A stretch of 64,000 bases of DNA from Mycobacterium paraffinicum (lineage in GTDB: Bacteria; Actinomycetota; Actinomycetes; Mycobacteriales; Mycobacteriaceae). The DNA is taken from NCBI RefSeq assembly GCF_001907675.1, contig NZ_MPNT01000030.1, forward strand, positions 9,731 to 73,730, read 5' to 3'. Below are positions 19,679 to 29,333 of the stretch, piece by piece (within the stretch, counting starts at the first letter, position 1; each line of letters begins with the position of its first letter). Both the position numbers and the translations under genes were made by a program. Under the pieces are notes generated by a model. That model worked only from the letters and a program-made list of their open reading frames with translations, made no database searches and was not told the DNA's origin.

Positions 19679-21153
19679 GGTCCTCCCTGTAGCGCGGCTT
19701 GGATCACAGCCCGTCCGATCGGCGCGGCGAGTGCACCTCCCGTCGCGGACAGGCGGTCGCCGCCATTCTCCACCAACACTGCCACGGCGACTCTGGGCGT
19801 CTGCGCGGGCGCGAAGGCGATGTACCACGCGTGCGGCGGCGTATTACGCGGATCGGTGCCATGCTCTGCGGTACCAGTCTTCGATGCGATCTGCACGCCG
19901 GGAATGGCCCCTTTCTGCTGTGCGACCTTCTCGGCGCCGACCATCAGCTCTGTTAGCTTAGCGGCGACCTGGGGCGACACCGCGCGCCGCTGCTGATAGG
20001 GAACGGTGGTGCTGATGTTGGCCAGATCGGGACCCTTGAGGCTGTCGATCAGGTAGGGCTGCATCTGTACCCCGCCGTTTGCGATGGTCGCGGCGATCTC
20101 GGCGTTCTCCAGCGGCGTCAGTGCGACGTCCTTCTGGCCGATGCTGGACATGCCCAGCGCGGCGGCGTCCGGGATGATCCCGACGGTTGATTCGGCGACC
20201 TGCAGCGGGATGACGCTCGGGGTGGTGTCCATTCCGAACGCGCGCGCCATGCTGCGCAACGCGTCGGCGCCGGTGTGCATGCCGAGCTGGACGAACGCGG
20301 TGTTGCACGACAGGGCGAACGCCTGCTTGAGCGACACCGTGGCCTGGCTGCCGCAGGGTTGGCCGCCATAGTTCTCCAACGTCGCGGTGCTGTCGGGCAG
20401 GGTGATCGAGGGCGCCGCGGTCAACTGCTCGGCGTCGGTCGCGCCGGCCTGCAGCGCCGCCGCGGTGGTGACCACCTTGAACGTCGAACCGGGCGGGTAG
20501 GTCTCCGAGATTGCGCGGTTGGTCAGCGGGTTGTCGGGGTCGTCACGGAGCCGCTGCCATGCCTGCGCCTGCACCTCGGGATCGTGCGACGACAGCAGAT
20601 TGGGGTCATAGGACGGCGATGACACCATGGCGAGGATCTTGCCGGTGGACGGCTCGAGGGCGACGACGGCGCCCTTGCATGGCGGGCCGCCACAACCCTG
20701 CTGCATCGCGTCCCATCCGGCCTGCTGCACGCGCGGGCGGATGGTGGTGTCGACGTTGCCGCCGCGAGGATCGCGGCCGGTGAAGAAGTCGGCCAGGCGG
20801 CGGCCGAACAGCCGCTCGTCGGATCCGTTCAGCAGCGGGTCCTCGGCGCGTTCCAAGCCGGTGCTCGAATAACGCAGGGAGTAGAAGCCGGTGACCGGCG
20901 CGTACACCGCCGGATTGGGGTACACGCGCAGGAACCGGAAATGGCTGTCGGTGGCCACGGAGTAGGCCAGCAATTGGCCGCCGGCGACGATCTGGCCGCG
21001 TTGACGCGAATACTCGTCCAGCAGCACCCGCTGGTTGCGCGGATCGGCGCGCAGCGAGTCGGCGGCGAACACCTGCGTCATGGTGGCGTTGAGCAGCAGC
21101 AGCACGATCAACGCCATGACGGTGATCGAGATGCGGCGCAGCGAGGTGTTCAT
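19675..21153 (-). CDS. pbpA: Class B penicillin-binding protein PbpA
   Basis: 492 residues with an N-terminal membrane anchor (about 9-30) and a transpeptidase domain. Active-site motifs: PGSTFKVV (nucleophile Ser), SCNTAF (SxN) and SKTGTAEHG (KTG). A peptidoglycan transpeptidase required for septation in mycobacteria, partner of the SEDS glycosyltransferase encoded immediately upstream. Four-base overlap with both neighbours. Confidence 0.96.
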   Translation of the reverse strand: MNTSLRRISITVMALIVLLLLNATMTQVFAADSLRADPRNQRVLLDEYSRQRGQIVAGGQLLAYSVATDSHFRFLRVYPNPAVYAPVTGFYSLRYSSTGLERAEDPLLNGSDERLFGRRLADFFTGRDPRGGNVDTTIRPRVQQAGWDAMQQGCGGPPCKGAVVALEPSTGKILAMVSSPSYDPNLLSSHDPEVQAQAWQRLRDDPDNPLTNRAISETYPPGSTFKVVTTAAALQAGATDAEQLTAAPSITLPDSTATLENYGGQPCGSQATVSLKQAFALSCNTAFVQLGMHTGADALRSMARAFGMDTTPSVIPLQVAESTVGIIPDAAALGMSSIGQKDVALTPLENAEIAATIANGGVQMQPYLIDSLKGPDLANISTTVPYQQRRAVSPQVAAKLTELMVGAEKVAQQKGAIPGVQIASKTGTAEHGTDPRNTPPHAWYIAFAPAQTPRVAVAVLVENGGDRLSATGGALAAPIGRAVIQAALQGGP

Positions 21154-22559
21154 ACCTTCTGGATCACCTCGGTGTTGGCGGCCGCGATCGGCGAATCCTT
21201 GCGCTCACGACCCCGCAACGGATGCCGGGCGCTGTTGGAGATCCGAGCGAGGATCGCCAGCAGCACGTAGTTAGCCAGCAGCGACGATCCGCCGTAGGAC
21301 ATCCACGGTGTGGTCAGGCCGGTCAGCGGAATCAGCTGCGTCACACCGCCGACGACGATGAACAACTGGATGGCCAAGGTGGAGGCCAGGCCCGCGGCCA
21401 GCAGCTTGCCGAAGCTGTCCCGGGTGGCGATGGCGGTCCGCATGCCACGCACGATGACGATGGTGTAGAGCATCAAGATGCTGGCGAGCCCGACGAGGCC
21501 GAGCTCCTCGCCGAACGCGGCGATGATGAAGTCCGTCGACGCGGCCGGCACGGTGTCGGGTTGGCCGTTGCCGAGCCCGGTGCCGAAGATGCCGCCGGTG
21601 GCAAAACTGAACAGCGACTGCACGATCTGGTAACCGCTGCCGTCGGGATCAGAGAACGGGTCCCACCACATCTGCACGCGGACCCGGACGTGCGCGAACA
21701 CGAAATACGCGATGACGCTGCCGACCGCGAACAGCACGAGGCCGATCACCACCCAGCTAAACCGCTGTGTCGCAAGGTAAACCACCACCAAGAACGACGC
21801 ATAGAGCAGCAGCGAGGTGCCGAGGTCCTTTTCGAAGGCCATCACGCCGACCGAGATCACCCATGCGGCCAGCAGCGGCGCGAGGTCGCGCGGGCGCGGC
21901 AGGGTCAGGCCCATGAAATGTTTACCGACGCTGGTGAACAGGCCCCGTTTGGCGATCAACACGGCGGAGAAGAAGATGAGTAGCAAGATCTTCGAGAATT
22001 CGGCGGGCTGAATTGAGAAGCCGGGGAACCGAATCCAGATCTTCGCGCCATTCTGTTCGGACAGCGACGCCGGGAGCAGTGCGGGAATCACCAACAGCAC
22101 CAGGCCCGTGATTCCGCAGATGTAACCGTACCGCGCAAGCTGCCGGTGGTCTTTCAAGAAGGTGACCACAAGCGCGAACGTGACAACCCCGACCAGAGTC
22201 CACATCATCTGCTGGGTGGCGCTGGGGTGATGACGGCCGCTGAGCTGATTGTTCACCAGGTCGAGCCGATGGATCATCACCAGCCCAAGTCCGTTGAGTA
22301 GCGCCACAATTGGCAACAGCAGCGGATCGGTATATGGAGCGAACCGTCTGATGGCCAGGTGCGCCGACCCGAACACGAGCAGAAATATCAGCCCGTAGCT
22401 GACAACGTTCCAGCGCAATACGCGGTCCTGGTTTGCCTCGACGATCAACAACGCGGCGACGGTGATCGCTGCGGCGAAGCACAGCAGCAGCAGCTCGGCG
22501 TTGCGGCGGGTGGGCAGCGGAGGCGTGACCGCGACGGGCGGCTGGAGTTGTGTCGTCAT
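21150..22559 (-). CDS. rodA: SEDS-family peptidoglycan polymerase RodA
   Basis: 469 residues, same length as Rv0017c, with many transmembrane helices. SEDS motifs include SIQPAEFSK, FEKDLGTSLLLY and TPWMSYGGSSLLANY near the C-terminus. It polymerises lipid II with PbpA as cognate transpeptidase. ATG 22559 (MTTQLQPP) overlaps the pstP stop and is preferred over an upstream in-frame start. Confidence 0.96.
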   Translation of the reverse strand: MTTQLQPPVAVTPPLPTRRNAELLLLCFAAAITVAALLIVEANQDRVLRWNVVSYGLIFLLVFGSAHLAIRRFAPYTDPLLLPIVALLNGLGLVMIHRLDLVNNQLSGRHHPSATQQMMWTLVGVVTFALVVTFLKDHRQLARYGYICGITGLVLLVIPALLPASLSEQNGAKIWIRFPGFSIQPAEFSKILLLIFFSAVLIAKRGLFTSVGKHFMGLTLPRPRDLAPLLAAWVISVGVMAFEKDLGTSLLLYASFLVVVYLATQRFSWVVIGLVLFAVGSVIAYFVFAHVRVRVQMWWDPFSDPDGSGYQIVQSLFSFATGGIFGTGLGNGQPDTVPAASTDFIIAAFGEELGLVGLASILMLYTIVIVRGMRTAIATRDSFGKLLAAGLASTLAIQLFIVVGGVTQLIPLTGLTTPWMSYGGSSLLANYVLLAILARISNSARHPLRGRERKDSPIAAANTEVIQKV

Positions 22560-24070
22560 GCCACCGTCCGGCAATCAATGCCCGGTTGGAGTGGAGGCGC
22601 TGGAAGCGCGGTGACCGTCTGCGATGTGGTCGCGGGGCCCGTCGACGAGGGCGCGGGTCCGCCTGTGGCACTGGTGGGGGCTGGGGTGCTAGAGCCGGGA
22701 GGGGCAGAGGTTGGTGGTGCGGTCGGTGCTGGCGATGTCGCGACACTGGACTCGGGGGTGCCGCTCCCGGGTGCGGGTTGCCCCGGCGGCGACGTGGCGC
22801 GCGGGGACGGGCAGGTGGGCAGCAGGTACTCGGCGAGCAATTGTCTTAGCTGTGACTCGGCCTGGTCCAGGCTGCCGCCCGGCAGTCCGGTCTGGACCTG
22901 GACCTGCCCGGGACGGCGCAAGTCCCGCAACGTCATCAGCTGACAATTCGAATGATCGGATTGCCCATAGCTGATCAGGGAGAGTTCGTTGCGGGCGGTC
23001 AAACAGCCCACCAGATACGGTTGCTGCAGGGGCACGCCCAACAAAGAACCTTGGATTCCGCGGACGATCGAAACCCTGCCGTCGTACTCGGTGACGTAAT
23101 AGTTGCGCTGAATCACCCACCAGCCGATGGCCAGGCCGGAGAGCACGAACAGCACCGCCAGCGTCACCACGAAGAACATGCGCCGCCGGGGCCATCGCGG
23201 CCGGTTAGGTGTCTCCGGTTGCGGTGCAACGCGTTTGGGCGCCTCGTCGCGCGGCCTGATCGCCGAGGCACGGCCCGCGGAGGTGTTGGGCAACGTCATT
23301 TGGTCGTCGTCCCCGGAAACCGCACCGGCCAGGATCGGTTGGGTCTGGCCGTAGTCGTAGTCGACGACGTCGGCTACCACCACGGTCACGTTGTCCGGTC
23401 CGCCGCCGCGCAGCGCCAGCTCGATGAGGCGGTAGGCGGCTTCGGCGACGTCGGGGATCTGCAGCGCCTCGAGGATGGTCTCATCGCTGACCGGGTCGCT
23501 GAGGCCGTCCGAGCAGAGCAGGTAGCGGTCACCGGCGCGTGCCTCGCGCATGGTCAACGTGGGCTCGACCTCGTGACCGGTCAGCGCGCGCATGATCAGT
23601 GACCGCTGCGGGTGGCTGTGCGCCTCTTCCCGCGTGATCCGGCCCTCGTCAACCAGCGTCTGGACGAACGTGTCGTCCTTGGTGATCTGCGTCAGTTCAC
23701 CGTCGCGCAGCAGATAGCCGCGCGAGTCGCCGATGTGCACCAATCCAATTCGATCGCCCGCGAACAGGATGGCCGTGAGCGTGGTGCCCATTCCCTCGAG
23801 CTCTGGCTCGGCCTCCACCTGCGCCGCGATGGCCGCATTGCCGGCGCGCACCGCAGCGTCGAGCTTGGCCAGCAGGTCGCCGCCGGGTTCGTCGTCGTCC
23901 AGGTGGGCCAATGCGGCGATCACCAACTGGGAGGCCACCTCGCCTGCGGCGTGACCGCCCATGCCGTCGGCCAGGGCGAGGAGCCGCGCACCGGCGTATA
24001 CGGAGTCTTCGTTGTTGGAGCGCACCAGGCCGCGGTCGCTGCGCGCGGCGTATCGCAGGACCAGGGTCAC
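22556..24070 (-). CDS. pstP: PP2C-type Ser/Thr phosphatase PstP
   Basis: 504 residues, GTG start. The PP2C catalytic domain (about 1-240) carries metal-site motifs RSNNEDSV, LADGMGGHAAGE, HIGDSRGYL, CSDGLSD and GGPDNVTVVV. A transmembrane helix lies near 300-322 and a Pro/Ser/Thr-rich external tail ends the protein. It is the only dedicated Ser/Thr phosphatase of mycobacteria and reverses PknA/PknB signalling. A 52-base gap to fhaB contains a tiny coupled ORF. Confidence 0.96.
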   Translation of the reverse strand: MTLVLRYAARSDRGLVRSNNEDSVYAGARLLALADGMGGHAAGEVASQLVIAALAHLDDDEPGGDLLAKLDAAVRAGNAAIAAQVEAEPELEGMGTTLTAILFAGDRIGLVHIGDSRGYLLRDGELTQITKDDTFVQTLVDEGRITREEAHSHPQRSLIMRALTGHEVEPTLTMREARAGDRYLLCSDGLSDPVSDETILEALQIPDVAEAAYRLIELALRGGGPDNVTVVVADVVDYDYGQTQPILAGAVSGDDDQMTLPNTSAGRASAIRPRDEAPKRVAPQPETPNRPRWPRRRMFFVVTLAVLFVLSGLAIGWWVIQRNYYVTEYDGRVSIVRGIQGSLLGVPLQQPYLVGCLTARNELSLISYGQSDHSNCQLMTLRDLRRPGQVQVQTGLPGGSLDQAESQLRQLLAEYLLPTCPSPRATSPPGQPAPGSGTPESSVATSPAPTAPPTSAPPGSSTPAPTSATGGPAPSSTGPATTSQTVTALPAPPLQPGIDCRTVA

Positions 24071-24126
24071 GGGCGCAGCTCCTCGACCCCGGCTACGCCG
24101 GCATCATCGTCGTGTGCGCGGGTCAC
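24067..24126 (-). other. 19-codon coupled mini-ORF between fhaB and pstP
   Basis: A GTG overlaps the fhaB TGA and the mini-ORF's own TGA overlaps the pstP GTG start, giving continuous translational coupling. The short peptide ends EELRP, and the fhaB protein also ends ELRP: the 14 bases at 24064-24077 and 24120-24133 are identical. It looks like a duplication of the gene junction and may act as a leader that carries ribosomes from fhaB to pstP. Whether it is translated is unknown. Confidence 0.35.
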
Positions 24127-24590
24127 GGGCGCAACTCGATCGCCGTCTTGCCGATCCGAATCGGCGTCCCTATCGGAACTCGTACCGCAGTCGTCACCTT
24201 TGCCCTGTCAAGGTAAGTGCCGTTGGTCGATCCTAGATCCTCGACGTACCATTCCGAACCGCGCTGCGACAGGCGGGCGTGCCGCGTCGAGGCGTAGTCG
24301 TCGGTGAGCACCAGCGTCGAGTCGTCAGCCCTTCCGATCAACACCGGCTGCCCGCTGAGTGTGATGCGCGCCCCCGCCAACGCACCCTCGGTCACCACCA
24401 GGTAGCGCGCGGCGTGCCGGCGTTGCCGCGTGGGCAGGAGCGTGCCACGCAGCGCCAAGCCGCGGCGCACCATGACGGCACCTGTGGGCGCGTAGATATC
24501 GGTCCGCAAAATCCGCAACACGGACCAGATGAATACCCATAACAACATTAAAAATCCGGCGCGCGTCAGCTGCAGTACGAGTCCCTGCAT
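24123..24590 (-). CDS. fhaB: FHA-domain protein FhaB (FipA)
   Basis: 155 residues, same length as Rv0019c. One N-terminal transmembrane helix (about 6-26) is followed by a cytosolic FHA domain (about 70-150) with the phosphothreonine-binding signature IGRADDSTLVLTDDYASTRH and LGSTNGTYL. It binds phosphorylated partners of PknA/PknB and links FtsZ and FtsQ under oxidative stress. The long in-frame extension upstream is not used; ATG at 24590 gives the family start. Confidence 0.94.
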   Translation of the reverse strand: MQGLVLQLTRAGFLMLLWVFIWSVLRILRTDIYAPTGAVMVRRGLALRGTLLPTRQRRHAARYLVVTEGALAGARITLSGQPVLIGRADDSTLVLTDDYASTRHARLSQRGSEWYVEDLGSTNGTYLDRAKVTTAVRVPIGTPIRIGKTAIELRP

Positions 24591-24724
24591 CTGGCGTCCT
24601 TTCCGTCCTGGCCCCGAATCCAGCGACCCCCTGGCGCCGGTGACCCCGAGCACATCGGCAACGTCACGATACTTGGACGGCGGTCGACGCGGGGCGAAGC
24701 ACGGCAGCGTTGAGCCCAGCGGGT

Positions 24725-26371
24725 TTAGTGGATCCGGACGATGATCTCCGAATGACCCAGGCGGATCACGTCGCCGTCCGCCAACTGCCACTCCTGCACC
24801 GGTGCGTTGTTGACGGTGGTGCCGTTAGTGGAGTTGAGGTCCGACAGGAGCGCCACCTGCCCGTCCCAGCGAATCTCGAGGTGACGTCGTGAGACCCCGG
24901 TGTCGGGCAATCGGAACTGCGCGTCTTGTCCACGGCCGACGATGTTGGACCCCTCACGCAGCTGGTAGGTGCGGCCACTGCCGTCATCGAGCTGCAGGGT
25001 GACCGTCGTTCCGGCCGCGCCGTAACCGCCCGCGCCGTAACCCCCGTAGCCGCCGGCCTGCTGGCCGTAGTCCGCCGGCTGCCCGTAGTCAGCGGGCTGG
25101 CCGTACTCGCCCGGCTGGGCATACTCGGCCTGCTGGCCGTAGTCATAGTCGCGGTGCGCGGTCTCGGGGTATCCGCCGGCCTGACCGGGGTATCCCCCGG
25201 CCGGCACGTTCTCGGCATATTGCGTGTAGTCGCCGGCCCCGTACTCCTGGCGACCGTAGCCGCCACCCTGCTGGTAGCCCTGCTCGTAGCCGCCGCCTTG
25301 CTCATATCCGGCGCCCTGCTCCGGATAGGCCGGCCGTTGCTCGGGCGGAGCGTAGCCCTCGTCCGGGCGGGCCGGTCCGCGGCCGTAATCGCCGCCGTAG
25401 CCGCCGTAGCCCTGCTGACCTCCAGCGGGCGGCGGGGCGTAGCCGCCACCTTGGCGGTAGCCCTGCTCGTAGCCTTGGCCGCCGTATCCGCCGGGGGCGG
25501 GAGGACGCTGCTCATACTGCGGCGGGGGGCCGCCCTGGGCTTGGTCTGGGTAGCCGCCGGGGCCCTGGTACCCGCGCTGGTCGGGGTAGCCGCCCTGATC
25601 TTGGTAGCCGCGCTGGTCTGGGTAGCCGCCGGGGCCCTGGTAGCCGCGCTGGTCGGGGTAGCCTCCCTGGCCTTGGTAGCCGCCCTGCTCCGGGTAGCCA
25701 CCCTGCTCGGGTTGGCGTGGCGGCGGGTAGCCCTGCTGCGGGGGATAGCCGCCCTGCTCGGGCGGATAGCCGGCCCGCGGGTCGGGCCCGCCCTGCGGCT
25801 GGTCGCCGGCGCGCGCGTCGTCTTGCGGGCGCGCGTAGCGCTCGTCGTAGTACTCGTCGCCAGGCCGCCCAGGCCCCGGAGGGCGGTAGCTCGAATCGTC
25901 AGTCATTGGTGCTACTCCTCGTTCTGCGCCGAACGCACTACTTGATTGTGGCGGGACGGCATCGTGGACCGCCGGGCGGGGCTGCACATCGGGATTGACA
26001 ACACCGCGGGCGCGGTACTGCCCGGTGCGCAAATCCGACGACCGCTCGAACCGGACGACCACATCACCATACGTTTGCCACCCCTGTTCATGGATGTAGT
26101 CGACCAAGTACCTAGCGAAAGCGTCCGACGTGAGATCAGGGTCGGCGCCCACCTTCTCGAAGTCGTGCCTACCGAGGGTAATGATGTATTCGTTGGGGGC
26201 CAAAAGCCGATCGCCGTGAAGTTTCTGGACGCCGTCGCGGGCTTCGCGGCGTAGGAGCGCCTCAACCTCCTGCGGAACGATCGATCCGCCGAAGACCCGG
26301 GCGAACGCGTTGTCGACGGTGGCCTCGAGCTTGCGCTCGATCCGTGCGGCCAACCCCCGTTGGCTACTCAT
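24725..26371 (-). CDS. fhaA: FHA-domain protein FhaA
   Basis: 548 residues. The N-terminal FhaA_N/DUF3662-type domain (about 1-120, [20 protein letters not shown]) is followed by a roughly 320-residue low-complexity Gly/Tyr/Pro/Gln region and a C-terminal FHA domain (about 458-545: [34 protein letters not shown]). It binds phosphorylated MviN (MurJ) and PknB-related targets to hold back peptidoglycan synthesis. ATG 26371 fits Rv0020c; the frame upstream runs through the tRNA-Leu gene and is not coding. About 240 bases separate it from that tRNA and should hold the operon promoter. Confidence 0.93.
   Translation of the reverse strand: MSSQRGLAARIERKLEATVDNAFARVFGGSIVPQEVEALLRREARDGVQKLHGDRLLAPNEYIITLGRHDFEKVGADPDLTSDAFARYLVDYIHEQGWQTYGDVVVRFERSSDLRTGQYRARGVVNPDVQPRPAVHDAVPPQSSSAFGAERGVAPMTDDSSYRPPGPGRPGDEYYDERYARPQDDARAGDQPQGGPDPRAGYPPEQGGYPPQQGYPPPRQPEQGGYPEQGGYQGQGGYPDQRGYQGPGGYPDQRGYQDQGGYPDQRGYQGPGGYPDQAQGGPPPQYEQRPPAPGGYGGQGYEQGYRQGGGYAPPPAGGQQGYGGYGGDYGRGPARPDEGYAPPEQRPAYPEQGAGYEQGGGYEQGYQQGGGYGRQEYGAGDYTQYAENVPAGGYPGQAGGYPETAHRDYDYGQQAEYAQPGEYGQPADYGQPADYGQQAGGYGGYGAGGYGAAGTTVTLQLDDGSGRTYQLREGSNIVGRGQDAQFRLPDTGVSRRHLEIRWDGQVALLSDLNSTNGTTVNNAPVQEWQLADGDVIRLGHSEIIVRIH
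25553..25697 (-). repeat. 36-bp tandem repeats inside fhaA
   Basis: Four consecutive 12-residue units of the form [10 protein letters not shown] plus two variable residues (GP, DQ, GQ) are encoded with near-identical codons, for example GGGGCCCTGGTAnCCGCGC seen twice. This is the repeat core of the longer GYP/Q-rich linker and would be prone to length change. Confidence 0.7.
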
Positions 26372-26614
26372 GCCCTGCCGTTCGCGTGCAGTTGCCACAG
26401 CGTGCCGTTGGCGCGCGGCAAACGATTCGGCCCGTGTCCCCTCACCCCAGCATGTTATCGGGACAGCGCGACGGCGCGGCACCGTCGGAACTCTGAGAAC
26501 TTCGTCGGCCCTGCTCAGACGCGTTGTGTCCCAGCGCCCCACGGCCTCCCGGCCCGACCAGGCGGGTTGGGGGATGTGGCTATTAGAGTGGTATGGTCCA
26601 TCGGTTGTTTTTCC

Positions 26615-26697
26615 GGGCGAGTGGCGGAATGGCAGACGCGCTGGCTTCAGGTGCCAGTGTCCTTCGGGACGTGGGGGTTCAAGTCCCCCTTCGCCCA
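26615..26697 (+). tRNA. tRNA-Leu (anticodon CAG)
   Basis: A complete class II tRNA. Acceptor strands are GGGCGAG (26615-26621) and TTCGCCC (26690-26696), with discriminator A. The anticodon stem CTGGC/GCCAG encloses TTCAGGT with CAG at 26648-26650; a long variable arm follows, then T-arm GGGGG-TTCAAGT-CCCCC. CCA is not encoded. It reads CUG, the main leucine codon of high-GC genomes. Confidence 0.97.
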
Positions 26698-26880
26698 CAC
26701 TTGAGCGGTTCGCCGAACCGCAGGCGCTGAGGTCACGGACTCGAGGAGTTCGTGACCTTCGTGTTTTCCGGCATGTTGCGCCGGGGCTCAGCAGGCTTGG
26801 GCGTTGCGGTGAATTGACGTCTGCAATCGCATTAGTAGCGTAATTGCCAGCTCAGGAGGGGTGGCGATGGTCGTCGCGGC

Positions 26881-28851
26881 GTGGGACGCTACGCGGCTGC
26901 GGGTGATGCGGTGCAGCTGCGCTATATAAGCATTGCGGCGCTGATCGCCGAGGCCGGCGGCGACCCGTGGGCGATCAACAAGAGCTTGCAAGCCGGGAGC
27001 CCGGGGCAGATCGCTTCGCTGGCGGAGGTATTCCACCGAGCGGGCCGATGCACCAGTGAAGCCCAGCACGCGTTCGAGCAGGCCCGCAGCCGCTTCAACG
27101 CTGCGTGGAACCGCCGGGACGGCGGTCATCCGATCAACGACTCCGTCGAAGTGCAACGGGTCACCCAGTCGCTCGGCACCCAGTCCCTGCAGCTGCCCAA
27201 GATCGGCGCAGACCTGGAGAACATCGCCGCCTCCTTGGCAGAGGCGCAGAAGGCCGCGGCGGCAGAGATCGCTGCGCTCGAGGCGCAGCTGCAAACGCTC
27301 GACGGCCTGATCGGCCAAGCGGTCGAAATGGAGCAGGACCCCCACCTCAGCGCGGAGGACAAGAACACCCTCGATGCCCTCATCCGCAATTGCGAGAGGG
27401 ACGCCATCGATGACACGAAAGCCGCACTGGCACAACTTAATTCGATCCGCAATGGCTATGCCGATGGCCTACACAATTCGCTGGGAAACCTGCGAACCGA
27501 AGGATACGATCCCGAAGCCCTTCACGATGTCGACGCCGACGGTTCGCCGAAGCCCACCGAGCTCCAGCTACAGGCGCTGGCCGATCTCCGCCGGATCACC
27601 GACCAAGCGGTGGTCGATCAAATGGGCAAGGTGCGTGCCGCGCAGGAGGCCTTGAACAAGGCGATGGCCGACCTGTACACCCACGGGCCGGGATCGCCCG
27701 AGGGCGAGGCCGCCAGTGCGAGCCTGCCCAAGCTGAAAGCGGACCTCGCTCACGCGCTCGACGACCTGGGCAAGATCCCCGACTACCGGGACGTCGACCC
27801 CGCGTCGATAACGATCACTCCCGACGGTCGTTTCATGTTCACCCACACCGTGGATGGGCAGCCGGTGCAGGTCTACGGCCAGCTCAAGGACGGCGCGGGT
27901 GAATTCTTCGATCAGGCCATGGGCACGTCCTATACCTTCAGCGGCGGCAAGTTGATCGGCATGCGCACGCCGGATCCCGGGAAGGTGGAAGCCACCCCCG
28001 AACCGTTGTGGAGCGCTATTACCACCGCGGTTGGCGGCTACGGGCTGAAGGTCGGCGGTGAAGCGGCCTGGCAAGGGCTCAAGACGCTTTTCAGTCGCGA
28101 AGCGCTGGAGGGCTTGACCGGTGACAATGTCCTAGCCCGCGCAATGGGCGGCGCCGAGGAGCGTGCGGCAAGCGCCGGAGCGGACCTGAGCCCGCACGGT
28201 TCACCAACTCCGGGCGTAAGCGGTGAACCGGTACCGGGTACCACCCACCCCGGTCCCGCACCCGTCGTCGAGCACGGGCCGCACCCGGGCGGCGGCGGTG
28301 AGCTTCCGCCCGATGCTGGACCACCAGCGGGACCGCATGTGCCGGTGGCGCCGGATGGTCCACGGGCCCCAGTGCCCCCCGGGGCCCCGCCGCCTCCGTC
28401 CCTGCCTCCGGAGCACGAGTTGTTCAACGGCTACCACCCGGCGGAACCGGGCCCAGAGTTCACTCATCCCGACGGCAGCCTGTCCTATCCCGACGACACG
28501 CTGGCAACCAAACCCTATGCGGTTCCGGGGACAGTGATTCCCGACGCGCATCTTGAACCGGGGACGATTCTCGGGCGTTTCGGCAGCCCTTATGGCGCTT
28601 ACTTGGCGCCCGAAGGCACGCCTTTCGCTGAGCTATCACTCCCACCAGAGAGTGCGGTGAAGCCTTACTTTGAATACGCGGTGGGAGACCCATCTCTCCT
28701 ACCGCCGGGCTGGCACATCGAACAATCTGAAGTGGCGCCGTGGTTCCATCAGCCAGGCGGCGGCCAACAATTCCGGATCATCAAACCAGACGGCACAAAT
28801 GGTACGGTATTTGAACTGGAACGTTATGGAGTATTGGTACGGGTACGGTGA
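26881..28851 (+). CDS. TNT-domain (CpnT-type) toxin, probably frameshifted at its 5' end
   Basis: 656 residues in the long frame. It has a helical, secreted-substrate-like N-terminal region (about 1-270) with coiled coils, a middle domain, a Pro/Gly-rich linker (about 425-510) and a C-terminal TNT domain (about 515-656). TNT motifs are ILGRFGSPYGAYLAPEGTPF, LPPES and FHQPGGGQQFRI. CpnT's TNT is a secreted NAD+ glycohydrolase. The Arg and Gln of the TNT site appear kept; the His-containing PYHxY of CpnT reads PYFEY here. The best start is ATG 26867, in another frame, 7 bases after AGGAGG: it encodes MVVAAWDATRLR, then hits a stop. A frameshift near 26895-26910 is likely. The next gene overlaps the stop and is probably the immunity protein. 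Confidence 0.75.
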   Translation: MGRYAAAGDAVQLRYISIAALIAEAGGDPWAINKSLQAGSPGQIASLAEVFHRAGRCTSEAQHAFEQARSRFNAAWNRRDGGHPINDSVEVQRVTQSLGTQSLQLPKIGADLENIAASLAEAQKAAAAEIAALEAQLQTLDGLIGQAVEMEQDPHLSAEDKNTLDALIRNCERDAIDDTKAALAQLNSIRNGYADGLHNSLGNLRTEGYDPEALHDVDADGSPKPTELQLQALADLRRITDQAVVDQMGKVRAAQEALNKAMADLYTHGPGSPEGEAASASLPKLKADLAHALDDLGKIPDYRDVDPASITITPDGRFMFTHTVDGQPVQVYGQLKDGAGEFFDQAMGTSYTFSGGKLIGMRTPDPGKVEATPEPLWSAITTAVGGYGLKVGGEAAWQGLKTLFSREALEGLTGDNVLARAMGGAEERAASAGADLSPHGSPTPGVSGEPVPGTTHPGPAPVVEHGPHPGGGGELPPDAGPPAGPHVPVAPDGPRAPVPPGAPPPPSLPPEHELFNGYHPAEPGPEFTHPDGSLSYPDDTLATKPYAVPGTVIPDAHLEPGTILGRFGSPYGAYLAPEGTPFAELSLPPESAVKPYFEYAVGDPSLLPPGWHIEQSEVAPWFHQPGGGQQFRIIKPDGTNGTVFELERYGVLVRVR

Positions 28852-29333
28852 AAATGGCAGACTTTTCTCGATTATCGAACAATTGGTCGGTGTGGGCGCC
28901 CAAAGCTGGTTTGACCAACGTCACGACATCCCTCAGTTGTGGCGACTGCGACATTCTCTTCAAATCGGACGACTATTCCGTGCATCTTCGGGATGGCGAC
29001 GGAGGTTGGGTCGTCGACGTAGTGGATGACCGCGGGCAAAGGCGTAACGATGTGGCGAAATTTTCGACGTTTGAACTGGTCGAGAAGTATCTCATATGGA
29101 ATTGGATAACTGCTGCTCGTTCGGACCTCGCTTCAGGAGCTCTGGGCGCCAGCCTCTATAAGCTCGGCTACGCGTCCGGTGTTCAAGTCGTTGAGTTGGA
29201 AAAGGGCAATATCGAATTGTGCCTGAACGGGGCGTGTGCAACATTAGTGGTCGGCGACGCGACAATCTTTAGTCACATTATGAAATGGTCGGTAGAAGAC
29301 ATCCTCAACATTGCCACTAGGGGCAGCTCTTAA
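28848..29333 (+). CDS. Imm61-like immunity protein candidate for the TNT toxin
   Basis: 161 residues; GTG 28848 overlaps the toxin TGA, the standard layout of a toxin-immunity pair (ATG 28854 is an alternative). The N-terminal pattern WSVWAPKAGLTNVT and a small acidic alpha/beta protein without signal peptide resemble the Imm61/IFT family, which binds and blocks TNT in the cytosol. The base composition is clearly less GC-rich than its neighbours, with many AT-ending codons, a sign of recent transfer. The family assignment is from pattern memory; the immunity role is mainly inferred from context. Confidence 0.6.
   Translation: MKMADFSRLSNNWSVWAPKAGLTNVTTSLSCGDCDILFKSDDYSVHLRDGDGGWVVDVVDDRGQRRNDVAKFSTFELVEKYLIWNWITAARSDLASGALGASLYKLGYASGVQVVELEKGNIELCLNGACATLVVGDATIFSHIMKWSVEDILNIATRGSS

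Noticed and set aside
25553..25697. CRISPR array
   Set aside because: The 36-bp repeats are in frame, without unique spacers, and encode the FhaA linker; no cas genes nearby.
24926..25945. A 339-codon plus-strand frame opposite fhaA rich in Leu/Ala/Val
   Set aside because: Antisense reading of the Gly/Tyr/Gln repeat linker; its apparent hydrophobicity is an artefact of the repeats.
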